Shown in pieces: positions 9,234 to 17,108 of a stretch of 52,883 nucleotides of DNA. Numbering within the stretch: the stretch's first letter is position 1; the number at the start of each line of letters is the position of its first letter. The notes below the pieces were generated by a model. The model was not told where the DNA came from. It saw only the letters and a list, made by a program, of their open reading frames with translations, and ran no database searches. Both the position numbers and the translations under genes were made by a program. Origin of the DNA: DATGFK01 sp040007395 (GTDB lineage: Bacteria > Chloroflexota > Anaerolineae > Aggregatilineales > UBA2796); NCBI GenBank assembly GCA_040007395.1, contig JBDTVG010000181.1, positions 1 to 52,883 of the forward strand, in the 5' to 3' direction.

Positions 9234-10397
9234 CTATGCCAACTCCGCTTCGATCTGTTCTAGCGCGGGCAGCATATAGGTACTAAAGACCACCCGATAA
9301 TCATACGCCAACGCGCCGTCACGGGCTTGTGCGCGTAAGCCTTCGTTATGCCAATTTTCGTAAGCCCAACTTAATTGGTCAGCAGCCTCCTCGACAATTG
9401 GACGCTGCCATGTGTAGCCGACCTGCGGCATGTAGGCCATAGCGCGGATCTTCTTTCCAGCGAAAACGAGTTCACTCATTGCGCTGCTATCGGTCACGAC
9501 GACCGGACAACCAGCCGCTTGGGCCTCAATGAGTGGCAGTCCGAAGCCTTCCGCGTGCGACGTGCTGAACAGGACATCGCACGCATTATAAGCGGCATTA
9601 AGATAGTCCGGAGTTAGGAAGCCTGCCTTTAATGCGTACTGCGGCGCATAGATGATCTTTGTGGGATCTAGCCCTACCAACGCGGCGACCTGTGCCAGAT
9701 CTTCACCGCGTCCGAAATTTTGCTGGCGAGTGTGCATATACAACAGCGCGTCGGGATGAGATTCGGCAAACAATTTGAAAGCGGCGAACGTTTCATAGAA
9801 GCCTTTGCGGCTGGGGCTGTCGCGATTGGCGGCATTGACCATAACAATGAACTTGCCGTCTAAATCAACGCGGAGCGCTTCGCTCAAGGTGTGGCGTGCC
9901 GCTGCCCGATCTATGGGTCGGAATAGATCGACATCGACCCCATGTGGAACATACGTTGAGTTCAGGTTAGCCGCTTGGAGTTGAGCCTGACCAAATTTTG
10001 ACAGCACCCAGATCCAACGGGCGGCTTGCAGCGAACTCAGGTTAGCAGGGCTAGCAGGCGTACTATCAATAGGCGACCAAGCGCACCAGTTCATCTGGGC
10101 ATAAACCTCTGGATCGAGTTCACGCGGATCGATGAGCGACAGCACAACATCGGCTTTTACATACTGGTAGTGTCCCAGCACAATATCGTTGCCAAACTCT
10201 TGTTCCATTCTCGGCAGCGTGAGAATCCCATCCTGATCAACCGTCGGTGCGCCTTCCTGACCATAAAAGGCAAAGATCGCGATCTCCCGCCCGGAGCGTT
10301 TGATCATTGGCGCAAACAGATTAGTTTGATTGCCGTAGCCCGTGATCATGTGGCGTGCATTGGAAGCAAAAAGATATTTCGCCGGAGAGATGGACAA
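9234..10397 (-). CDS. GT4-family glycosyltransferase
   Basis: This 387-residue protein has the two-Rossmann GT-B layout. The C-terminal half holds ANRDSPSRKGFYETF (donor phosphate region) and EGFGLPLIEAQAAGCPVV, the E-x7-E motif of retaining GT4 enzymes that binds the nucleotide sugar. The N-terminal half has MITGYGNQTNLF and a VPHGVDVDLFRP linker typical of the family. The start is a TTG at 10397 preceded by AGAAGGA at 10414-10408. The gene stands alone, with no polysaccharide genes immediately beside it, so acceptor and product are unknown. It is probably cytosolic or peripheral at the membrane. Confidence 0.9.
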   Translation of the reverse strand: MSISPAKYLFASNARHMITGYGNQTNLFAPMIKRSGREIAIFAFYGQEGAPTVDQDGILTLPRMEQEFGNDIVLGHYQYVKADVVLSLIDPRELDPEVYAQMNWCAWSPIDSTPASPANLSSLQAARWIWVLSKFGQAQLQAANLNSTYVPHGVDVDLFRPIDRAAARHTLSEALRVDLDGKFIVMVNAANRDSPSRKGFYETFAAFKLFAESHPDALLYMHTRQQNFGRGEDLAQVAALVGLDPTKIIYAPQYALKAGFLTPDYLNAAYNACDVLFSTSHAEGFGLPLIEAQAAGCPVVVTDSSAMSELVFAGKKIRAMAYMPQVGYTWQRPIVEEAADQLSWAYENWHNEGLRAQARDGALAYDYRVVFSTYMLPALEQIEAELA

Positions 10398-10446
10398 TAT
10401 TGGTAGATCCTTCTAGGTGTTGTGTCATGACCAGAGTTTCAGCAAA

Positions 10447-11205
10447 TCACGGATTTAAAGTCTCACATCCCGTAATTTCGCACCAGCGAGTAATCAAGAG
10501 ATCTGTATAAACACTCCTGTCCAGCTCATAAGATCCAAGCGAGTAGCCATCGTTCCATCCAATAAGGGCTGTCAGACCACTGCCAATAACTCCAAAGTCT
10601 AGGGCGTAGGCTGCTGTAGTTTCTGTGGATTGCTCCAAGAGTCGCACTGCTTCGGTAGCTACTTGTTCATCAATCATGATGGCAGGATCACCCTCATAAT
10701 GTTTTATTCCGACAACACTGCCTTGTATAACATAGACCCGGTATTCGCTTAACCACTCAACAACTTCGGCACAGAAAAGTGGTGTTGAGGTCGATGCACC
10801 TTCGATAAATCTAAGATCGTCAGGATACCTGAACACATGACCGGTGAAACGCTTTTTTCGACCTTTTGGTTTGGCGAAGACTGCCCCATTACCATCGTAG
10901 ATTGAGCTAATGAGGGTTGCGACAGTGCTTTCCCAGATGCGGCGATGAAAGAAAGGTTGCAAGACGCTTGGATAGTCGTTTGTTGGCGGAGCTTGAATGC
11001 CTAGTTGTTGAAATGTAGTTAACATTGTTTGCACGTAGCCAACTACAAGCGTGTCTCTGGCAAGTGATAGCTGTCTTCTGAGAATTCGCTTCTGGGTGAA
11101 AAGTTCAACTGGGACATTCCGCTGGCGAAGTTCCTCATAGACATCCTGCATTTCCGGCTCCATCCGTCTATTGCCGCGTTCCTCAATGAAGGCTTTGTTA
11201 ATCAT
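10447..11205 (-). CDS. ATP-grasp domain protein, R2K clade-like
   Basis: The 252-residue protein looks like an R2K-type ATP-grasp protein (the clade that includes DUF4343). Supporting elements are the N-terminal MINKAFIEERGNRRMEPEM segment, a mid-domain FAKPKGRKKRFTGHVF segment with basic residues, the strand SEYRVYVIQGSVVGIKHYEG, and a late AALIG-type end (LTALIGWNDGYSLGSYELD) where metal-binding Asn/Glu residues normally lie. ATP-grasp enzymes join a carboxylate to an amine or thiol with ATP; R2K members have been proposed as peptide-modifying ligases. An in-frame TTG at 11217 is an alternative start; neither start has a clear ribosome-binding site. Its location near selA shows no functional tie I can support. 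Confidence 0.65.
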   Translation of the reverse strand: MINKAFIEERGNRRMEPEMQDVYEELRQRNVPVELFTQKRILRRQLSLARDTLVVGYVQTMLTTFQQLGIQAPPTNDYPSVLQPFFHRRIWESTVATLISSIYDGNGAVFAKPKGRKKRFTGHVFRYPDDLRFIEGASTSTPLFCAEVVEWLSEYRVYVIQGSVVGIKHYEGDPAIMIDEQVATEAVRLLEQSTETTAAYALDFGVIGSGLTALIGWNDGYSLGSYELDRSVYTDLLITRWCEITGCETLNP

Positions 11206-11308
11206 GGGATTTGCCAATCGTATTTATATTATGCAGGAAACGTAGAGCAGAATTCCGCTAGGCAGTATGCCACAAACATACCTCTTGGAGATACGATACA
11301 TTTCACAT

Positions 11309-12727
11309 TTACCGCCGAACGTCCTCGCCCAATTCCGCTAGGGCATGTTCCAGCGTATGAATCAGATCGCGATCTTGACCGAGCAGCACAGTACGTGGAT
11401 CGAGCAGCACGCGGTTATGCACGATGCGCGTAATGACAGGCGTACTGCCCTGTCGCAGTCGTGCGGCGAACTCGTTGGGCTGCGGCACATCCAACGCCAA
11501 TACATAGGTTGGCAAGGTATCACCGGGCAAGCTGCCGCCACCGACTGTCGAGTCGCTGGTGATCACATCGCCGCCGACCCGCTGCGCCCAACCTTCGGCG
11601 CGGGCTTGCAGTACATCAGCTTGCAGCGCGATCATTTGCCAGATCGGGATATGCGCCGGGGCATCGCCGCGTCGGTAATGGTCAAGCGTCGCGTATAGGG
11701 CGGCGAGGCTCAGTTTATCGATCCGCATGGCACGGGCTAACGGATGGCGCTTGAGCCGTTCGACCAAGCTAGCACGTCCGGCGATAATCCCGGCTTGCGG
11801 CCCGCCGAGCAGTTTATCGCCACTAAACGCTACGACATCAAAGCCAGCGCTCAGACATTCCTGTACGGTTGGCTCGTGCTTTAATCCATAGCGGGCGGTA
11901 TCAATCAGTGCGCCGCTGCCCAGATCGGCAACTGCCATCAGTTTATGGGTATGCGCCAACGCCGTGAGATCGCGCCATTCGGGTTGTTCAGTGAAGCCGA
12001 TTTGCTGGAAGTTCGAGGCGTGGACGTGCATAAACAACGCTGACTGCGGCGTGATCGCCCGTGCGAAGTCATCAAGGTTGGTGCGATTGGTGGTGCCGAC
12101 TTCGACCAACTGCACGCCGCTTTGCGCCATGACATCTGGCATTCGGAAGCCGCCACCGATCTCGATCAACTGCCCACGCGAAATAATGACTTCGCGATCC
12201 CGACCCAACACCGTGAGGATTAGGTTCACGGCGGCAGCACAGTTATTCACGACCAACGCTGCTTCTGCACCTGTTATCGCCACAATCTGCGCTTCGATGT
12301 GGTGATCGCGTTTGCTGCGTGACCCCGCTTCGAGATCGTATTCAAGGGTGCTGTAGCCGCTCGCGACAGCTAGAATAGCCTGCTGTGCAGAGTCGCTGAG
12401 TGGCGCACGCCCCAGATTAGTGTGCAAGATCACGCCAGTGGCATTGATCACAGCGCGCAACGTAGGAGTCTGCCGCGTGCGGAGCAAACTCGCTGCCGCC
12501 GCAATCAGTTCGTTGGCGCTGGGCGCAGTGCCGCCTTGTCGAATCCATTGGCGAGCAGCATCCAGTGCCACCCGCAGTGCATCGCGAGTCGCTTCACGCC
12601 CATAACTACCGATCAGATCAATCGCGCCGGGTTCATGGAGCAGTTTATTGATAGCGGGCAGTTGGCGAAGCGGGCTGCCATTCCCACTATTGCTATCAGG
12701 ATCACGATGATCGTCACTATCACTCAT
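11309..12727 (-). CDS. selA: L-seryl-tRNA(Sec) selenium transferase SelA
   Basis: SelA converts Ser-tRNA(Sec) to Sec-tRNA(Sec) with selenophosphate, using pyridoxal phosphate. The protein has the N-terminal LRQLPAINKLL helix used in tRNA binding, INATGVILHTNLGRAPL, NNCAAAVNLIL, the SRGQLIEIGGGFRMPDV block and the PLP lysine in FSGDKLLGGPQAG (Lys at about 303). At about 470 residues it is full length. I chose the ATG at 12727, which overlaps the stop of the upstream membrane-protein gene by 8 nt (ATGAGTGA), over an ATG 21 nt further out; coupling is likely. Its presence implies a selenocysteine system, but selB, selD and tRNA-Sec are not in the window. Confidence 0.95.
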   Translation of the reverse strand: MSDSDDHRDPDSNSGNGSPLRQLPAINKLLHEPGAIDLIGSYGREATRDALRVALDAARQWIRQGGTAPSANELIAAAASLLRTRQTPTLRAVINATGVILHTNLGRAPLSDSAQQAILAVASGYSTLEYDLEAGSRSKRDHHIEAQIVAITGAEAALVVNNCAAAVNLILTVLGRDREVIISRGQLIEIGGGFRMPDVMAQSGVQLVEVGTTNRTNLDDFARAITPQSALFMHVHASNFQQIGFTEQPEWRDLTALAHTHKLMAVADLGSGALIDTARYGLKHEPTVQECLSAGFDVVAFSGDKLLGGPQAGIIAGRASLVERLKRHPLARAMRIDKLSLAALYATLDHYRRGDAPAHIPIWQMIALQADVLQARAEGWAQRVGGDVITSDSTVGGGSLPGDTLPTYVLALDVPQPNEFAARLRQGSTPVITRIVHNRVLLDPRTVLLGQDRDLIHTLEHALAELGEDVRR

Positions 12728-13181
12728 CGCGTGAGGCTCGATCTGCAAACGATTGCGTCCGTTCGCGCAGTCGCAAGAAGGTCTCGATAACGACTAAGCC
12801 GAGTGCTAGGAAAAATGCACTGGCAACGCTCAGGGCGCGCAAGGTTTGCAGCCATGCCGCAGTAACCGCAAAAAGGCCGCACCACATCCCTTGCCGCAGC
12901 AAAATCCCCCCAGTCACTGGACTGTAGCGGCTAAAGCGCTGGTTCAGATACCAGATCAAGGGCAGCACCGTTCCCGTGACAGCAATATACAGCAGAATGA
13001 AGAACAGCCAGCGCGGAAAGGCCAATGGTGCAGGGCCAGTCACCAGTCGGTACAGCAGCACCCAGCCCACGCCTGCCATAATCCCGGCGGCGATCAATAC
13101 GCCACTCCGGTCAGCTTGGAGGCGGTGACGTGGGTTCGGGTGTGGGGGTTTGGGAACGGGCGTTGAAAGTTTATCTGACAT
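12720..13181 (-). CDS. small integral membrane protein upstream of selA
   Basis: This protein of about 153 residues has a proline- and lysine-rich cytoplasmic N-terminus followed by four likely TM helices (GVLIAAGIMAGVGWVLLY, WLFFILLYIAVTGTVLPLIW, LLRQGMWCGLFAVTAAWL, ALSVASAFFLALGLVVIETFL) and a charged RLRERTQSFADRASRDE tail. I do not recognise a named family. The ATG at 13181 lies 7 nt after a very good -10 box, so it may be translated from a leaderless message. The stop overlaps the selA start, so the two are in one operon. No link to selenium metabolism is visible. Confidence 0.75.
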   Translation of the reverse strand: MSDKLSTPVPKPPHPNPRHRLQADRSGVLIAAGIMAGVGWVLLYRLVTGPAPLAFPRWLFFILLYIAVTGTVLPLIWYLNQRFSRYSPVTGGILLRQGMWCGLFAVTAAWLQTLRALSVASAFFLALGLVVIETFLRLRERTQSFADRASRDE

Positions 13182-13188
13182 ACCAGAA

Positions 13189-13217
13189 ATTATAGCGGTC
13201 GGGGGGTGTAGCGGCAA
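13189..13217 (-). promoter_or_regulatory. promoter for a leaderless message (membrane protein-selA operon)
   Basis: On the minus strand TTGCCG (13217-13212), a 17-bp spacer and a perfect TATAAT (13194-13189) end only 7 nt before the ATG at 13181. A start site at normal distance would coincide with the first coding base. No Shine-Dalgarno site is present, consistent with a leaderless transcript. Confidence 0.65.
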
Positions 13218-13409
13218 TCTCAGATCACCCTCAAACCTTAATGCCACATTAATTCATGATAAAAACCCTACAAAAATCTCTATATAATCTTTAAATGGTC
13301 TTGGCAGAACCTTTATCTTGTGCGAAGATAATACACGTGGACAATGAAGGCCAAATGTCAAAAACTTTGTCTTCATTCTACTGAACTCTATCCTTTAGGA
13401 GGAATTTGC

Positions 13410-14438
13410 ATGAAATCGATAATTCGTTTTTCTATTGCGCTGCTTATTGCTGTCATTGCGGCGACTCCGGCTTTCTCGGCGCGCGCACAAGGGACAAATT
13501 GTTATGGGTTGGCTGATGCCGACTGCCAGTTGTACTACGGCGCGTTAGCCCCAGACAATATGGCAAAGTTCGCGTCGTTTGCAATGGATTACACCCTCGC
13601 CGCTAAAATCAAGACGACGGGTGCCACTGCTCAGGATGCCGATATTAAGGTTGAAGGTTCCGGCAGCTTCAGCGGCGATCCAAAGTCATTCACTGCTGCC
13701 AATCCCTCGGCTGGCCTGAGTTCACTGCTGTTCTCGAATGTCATCAAGGCGAACGTCACCTCTAACGGCAGCCCAATGGCGGGCGATGTCGAAGTGCGCG
13801 TGACAGGCGGCAATGCCTATTTCAATAGTGCCATGTTTACTCAGGGTAAATGGCAGTTTGTTCCGCTGAGCGCCGCTACTGGCGGTATGTCTGGCATGAC
13901 CGGCGGTGCAGGTGCTGCTGCTTCCGATCCTGCTTTGATGAAGAGTTTCATGGACGTACTCGCTTCCCCCGGCGTGATCAAGGCCGAAGCCAAAGATGGC
14001 CCCGAAGTTGATGGTCAGGCCACCAAGCAATTTACCTTCACGCTGGATGCAGTGGCGTTGACCAAGGCCCCCGAACTGCGTCCGCTGCTCAAGCAAGCCC
14101 TTGCTGCTCAAGCCAAAGGTGCGCCTGTGGATGACCAGCAGGTTGAAGCCGTTGCTACTTTAGCTGGCTCGGCGCTCAAGGACAGCACATTCGCGGTTTC
14201 ATGGTTGGTCGGCACCTCCGACAAAATCTTCCACGGTGTTGGTCTCAATATCGTTCTGAAAATCGACGACTCGACTGCCAAACTGTTGAAGATGGATGGC
14301 CCGGTTGACGCGACTGTTGACTTCAATATTCAGGTCAGCAAAGTTGGCGAACCTGTAACAGTCGAAGTTCCAGCAGATGCTGCCCCATTCAGCATGGGTG
14401 GCATGTCGCCTGATGCAATGGCCACTCCTGCCAAGTAA
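13410..14438 (+). CDS. secreted protein, possible LppX/LprG-like lipoprotein carrier fold
   Basis: The protein starts with a signal peptide (MKSIIRFSIALLIAVIAATP, cleavage probably after SARA or nearby). AGGAGGA at 13398-13404 fixes this ATG; a longer in-frame start at 13344 is unlikely. The mature part of about 315 residues is a mix of beta-strand-like repeats: VEGSGSF, VEVRVTGGNAYFNS, GKWQFVPL, ATKQFTFTLDAVALT and NIVLKIDDSTAKLL. The pattern of testing a residue's effect on an exported scaffold resembles LppX/LprG or LolA-like lipid-binding proteins, but this is only a guess. There is a Gly/Met-rich patch at about 160-175 and a Met-rich tail. TATAAT at 13283-13288 may be its -10 box. A strong terminator follows. 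Confidence 0.7.
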   Translation: MKSIIRFSIALLIAVIAATPAFSARAQGTNCYGLADADCQLYYGALAPDNMAKFASFAMDYTLAAKIKTTGATAQDADIKVEGSGSFSGDPKSFTAANPSAGLSSLLFSNVIKANVTSNGSPMAGDVEVRVTGGNAYFNSAMFTQGKWQFVPLSAATGGMSGMTGGAGAAASDPALMKSFMDVLASPGVIKAEAKDGPEVDGQATKQFTFTLDAVALTKAPELRPLLKQALAAQAKGAPVDDQQVEAVATLAGSALKDSTFAVSWLVGTSDKIFHGVGLNIVLKIDDSTAKLLKMDGPVDATVDFNIQVSKVGEPVTVEVPADAAPFSMGGMSPDAMATPAK

Positions 14439-14466
14439 CCACTACTATTTAATTTGCTGCTCCTTC

Positions 14467-14500
14467 CGAGCCAACATCTACCGATGTTGGCTCGTTTTTT
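14467..14500 (+). terminator. intrinsic terminator
   Basis: CGAGCCAACATC (14467-14478) pairs perfectly with GATGTTGGCTCG (14483-14494) around a TACC loop and is followed by TTTTTT. It closes the secreted-protein gene, 28 nt after its stop. Confidence 0.9.
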
Positions 14501-14535
14501 CAGAGTTGGCGTAATTATTCGGAGTTTGCTTTGGC

Positions 14536-15282
14536 ATGAATAACACTTCTACGCTTGCTACTGAACCAACAACGGCTGGCTGGCCTCCAGCGGCGACAGC
14601 CGCGCTGACCGCGGCGCTGGCTTTTATGCTGCCTCAACATGGCACAATACTCGAAAGTGGTGTACAGGAGCCAAAGATAGCATATGCTCTCGCAGCACGG
14701 GCTATCCAAGTCGTTCGCTTGAACCTTTGCCAGCACCCGGCTCACCCGCCCCTTTCTATGAAGGTAACAGGGCAACCTGAAACATTTCCTTTTGCGGCAG
14801 CAAGTTTTGGCGGGGTCTACACAATCAACGCTGCCAAATCCATTACCGATCCGCACCAGACGGTTGCCGAGGTACGGCGTGTCCTTGAGCCTAACGGCTT
14901 GTACATTAATGGCATTCACTACGAAGTTGCCAGTGACATCAGCAACAGTATGACCGTTGGCTGGGAGATCATTCTGAAGCGCAATACCATCGCTAAGCAA
15001 AAGGAGCCACAGATACGGCTACGGCTGGCTTTTGAAACGGCGCTGCGTGAAAGTGGAGCCTCTGTCGAGACGGTTCAGATATGCCGTTGGTCAGAAAGCT
15101 TCAGCCCACGCCAGAGTCTTAAAACGATTGCGGCGCAGGCTGATAGATGGAAAACGTCTGCTGAACTTTTTGAGCAGTGCCTACACGATTACGAGCGCTG
15201 GCTGAAAGCACAATATGCTGATCTCGATACGCGGCTGGATCGCATCCGCGAGATTACGATCCAGATCTGGCGCTGGCAGTAA
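14536..15282 (+). CDS. class I SAM methyltransferase-like protein with degenerate motif I
   Basis: The middle of this 248-residue protein looks like a Methyltransf_11 domain: TFPFAAASFGGVYTINAAKS followed by VAEVRRVLEPNGLYING fits motifs IV to V and the post-motif strand. The glycine-rich SAM loop, however, should be near residues 38-48 and reads TILESGVQEPKIAYALA, lacking the usual D/E-x-G-x-G-x-G. It may have lost SAM binding or use a changed pocket. The C-terminal 90 residues are helical. GGAG lies upstream of the ATG. The gene converges on the dienelactone hydrolase with only 2 nt between stops. Target unknown. Confidence 0.6.
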   Translation: MNNTSTLATEPTTAGWPPAATAALTAALAFMLPQHGTILESGVQEPKIAYALAARAIQVVRLNLCQHPAHPPLSMKVTGQPETFPFAAASFGGVYTINAAKSITDPHQTVAEVRRVLEPNGLYINGIHYEVASDISNSMTVGWEIILKRNTIAKQKEPQIRLRLAFETALRESGASVETVQICRWSESFSPRQSLKTIAAQADRWKTSAELFEQCLHDYERWLKAQYADLDTRLDRIREITIQIWRWQ

Positions 15283-15284
15283 CC

Positions 15285-15965
15285 CTACACCAGATATTTG
15301 CGAAACCAGCCTATCGCCTGCTGCCAAGCGTCTTTGGATGCCTCCGGGTTATAAACCTCAGGACGCGCATCGTTGAAAAACGCATGTTCCCCGCCCGGAT
15401 ACACAATCATCTTATGGACGAGCGAATACGCCTTTAGATCTTCATCCAGCGCTTTGATTGTGGTCGTGACCCGTACATCGCGCTCGCCGTTGATATTCAG
15501 TATAGCGGCTTTGGAATTGGCGAACGCGGATGCCTCTGGCGATCCACCGCCATAGAAGGCGACAGCGGCTCCAATATCGGGGTTATGTGCGGCAATCCAC
15601 AAGGCGATACCGCCACCCATGCAAAAGCCAATAATGCCAATGGTCTTGGGGGCAACATACGGTTGCGCTTTGAGATACGCGGCTGCGCCGCCGATCTCTC
15701 GCATGGCACGCGGACGATCCAGTTCCATCGACGCTTTCTGAGCGTCATTCGGCTCGGCAACCACTTTGCCATGATACAGATCGGGAGCCAGCGCGACAAA
15801 CCCCTCTGCCGCCACGCGAGTAGTCACATCGCGGATGTGCGCATTGAGTCCCCACCATTCCTGAATGACCACGACTCCCGGTACGGGATCATCCGAATCG
15901 GGACGTACCAAGAAACCGGACGCTTGATCGCCATTGCTCTTAAACTCTATATCCTCTGATCGCAT
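15285..15965 (-). CDS. dienelactone hydrolase family protein
   Basis: This alpha/beta hydrolase has the DLH features: GVVVIQEWWGLNAHI after the first strands, the nucleophile elbow GFCMGGG with Cys (about residue 114), the acid-region NGERDVRVTT and the His in PGGEHAFFND. DLH enzymes cleave dienelactones in aromatic degradation, but many family members act on other esters and lactones, so the substrate is uncertain. I chose the ATG at 15965, with AAAGGA 6 nt upstream; the longer frame starts at a GTG that would include that site. It stands alone, without catechol-pathway genes nearby. Confidence 0.9.
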   Translation of the reverse strand: MRSEDIEFKSNGDQASGFLVRPDSDDPVPGVVVIQEWWGLNAHIRDVTTRVAAEGFVALAPDLYHGKVVAEPNDAQKASMELDRPRAMREIGGAAAYLKAQPYVAPKTIGIIGFCMGGGIALWIAAHNPDIGAAVAFYGGGSPEASAFANSKAAILNINGERDVRVTTTIKALDEDLKAYSLVHKMIVYPGGEHAFFNDARPEVYNPEASKDAWQQAIGWFRKYLV

Positions 15966-16078
15966 CAAAAATCCTTTCACTTGACCTATCTTTTTGAATT
16001 GCCCCTGTCAATTGTAGCAACAAGCAAGGGATAAAGGAGACTTTTCAAGGCTAAATGTTTGATTAATTCATTGGGCGC

Positions 16079-16732
16079 TTACGGTGCAAGTGTAGCGATC
16101 ACATCCAGCGTGGCACGGCGAACCGGACTCGTTAGCGGATAGGGCGTATGCTGGCTCTGGTAGTGAGCGTGTTGGCTGGCGGCTTCATCCGGGGCAGCAC
16201 GATTCGCCCATAGACTATAGCTAACATAGTGCGTCGGCAGGTTCAGATCGCGATACAGGCGCTTGTGCAGACAGCCCGCTTGCTGCGATTCATGCTTCGC
16301 GGATTCAGTCCACAGGCGCTCGAATTGACGTTCGGAGCCGACTTTCAGCCAGAAGTGTCGCAAACTGACCACCTGTCCAACTTTGGCTACGTTATCGTTT
16401 TGTCGGGAGCCAGAGACATGCTGCGCTAGCCGTAAAAAGGTTTGATGTGCTACGCCAGAAACTATGGGCTTATCGGGAAGGGTTTGCAACGCAGTAACGA
16501 GTGCCCTCCGCGACTGCCAGAGGTCAAAGGTCACGAGTTGAGATGGCTGTTCAAGATCGCGATGCAAGCGTACAAAGCGACACCCCCGTTGCGCGATTTG
16601 CAATGCTGCAAAGGCGTACCAGCGCGGTTCAAAGGCAGCATCACTGGAATTGTATTCGCGCAGCACGAATAACTGACCCGGCGCGGCTGGGATGCGTTCG
16701 ATTCGGTTAAGCAGTTCGCGTTTGTCAGCCAT
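16079..16732 (-). CDS. tandem ABM-like (dimeric alpha-beta barrel) domain protein
   Basis: The 217-residue protein holds two similar halves. Each starts with a GQ strand (GQLFVLREYNS at about 18; GQVVSLRHFWLKVGSERQFE at about 115), then a helix, an AQRGCRFVRLHRDLEQP or AGCLHKRLYRDLNLP strand pair, and a VTFDLWQSRRA or VSYSLWANRAA end. This is the repeat pattern of antibiotic-biosynthesis-monooxygenase-like or Dabb domains, which normally dimerise; here one chain supplies both halves. No catalytic residues are evident. The ATG at 16732 (MADKRELL) is preferred over an upstream in-frame start. Function unknown. Confidence 0.6.
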   Translation of the reverse strand: MADKRELLNRIERIPAAPGQLFVLREYNSSDAAFEPRWYAFAALQIAQRGCRFVRLHRDLEQPSQLVTFDLWQSRRALVTALQTLPDKPIVSGVAHQTFLRLAQHVSGSRQNDNVAKVGQVVSLRHFWLKVGSERQFERLWTESAKHESQQAGCLHKRLYRDLNLPTHYVSYSLWANRAAPDEAASQHAHYQSQHTPYPLTSPVRRATLDVIATLAP

Positions 16733-17108
16733 AAAAAAGTTTAACCCTCTGTTGGCGAACCTATCTTTGTAGAGGCACACCTGTCGCAACAGGACGATTT
16801 TACAGATTTCTTAGCACTGTTTGTATTTTGAGTCACAACCATATCCAGAATGTAACGTATTTATAGTATGGAAAGACTATTCTAGCAGCCGACTTTATTA
16901 GCCTTTTATTCATTCATGATCGAGTAGTGACTCCCCTGATACGAACCCCGATCAAGCGCTATTGGCATAGATATTAGCTCGGCACTATAGTTAACACACC
17001 AACAAAATCCTTGACATCGTGGATCAAAGCGTAGTGGTTATTGCGGAGCGAAACGCTATTTACTGTATGATGTATTGCATCTCCGCAGAAACATCGTGAG
17101 GAAAGAAA
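16733..17108. other. divergent intergenic region upstream of the soluble histidine kinase
   Basis: No gene is apparent. A TTGACA lies at 17011-17016, but the best -10 options downstream (around GGTTAT, 17036-17041) are poor. Just before the kinase, TGCGGAG (17042-17048) can pair with CTCCGCA (17081-17087), placing a long-loop hairpin in the probable 5' leader. GAGGAAAG (17098-17105) is the ribosome-binding site of the kinase. Confidence 0.4.
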
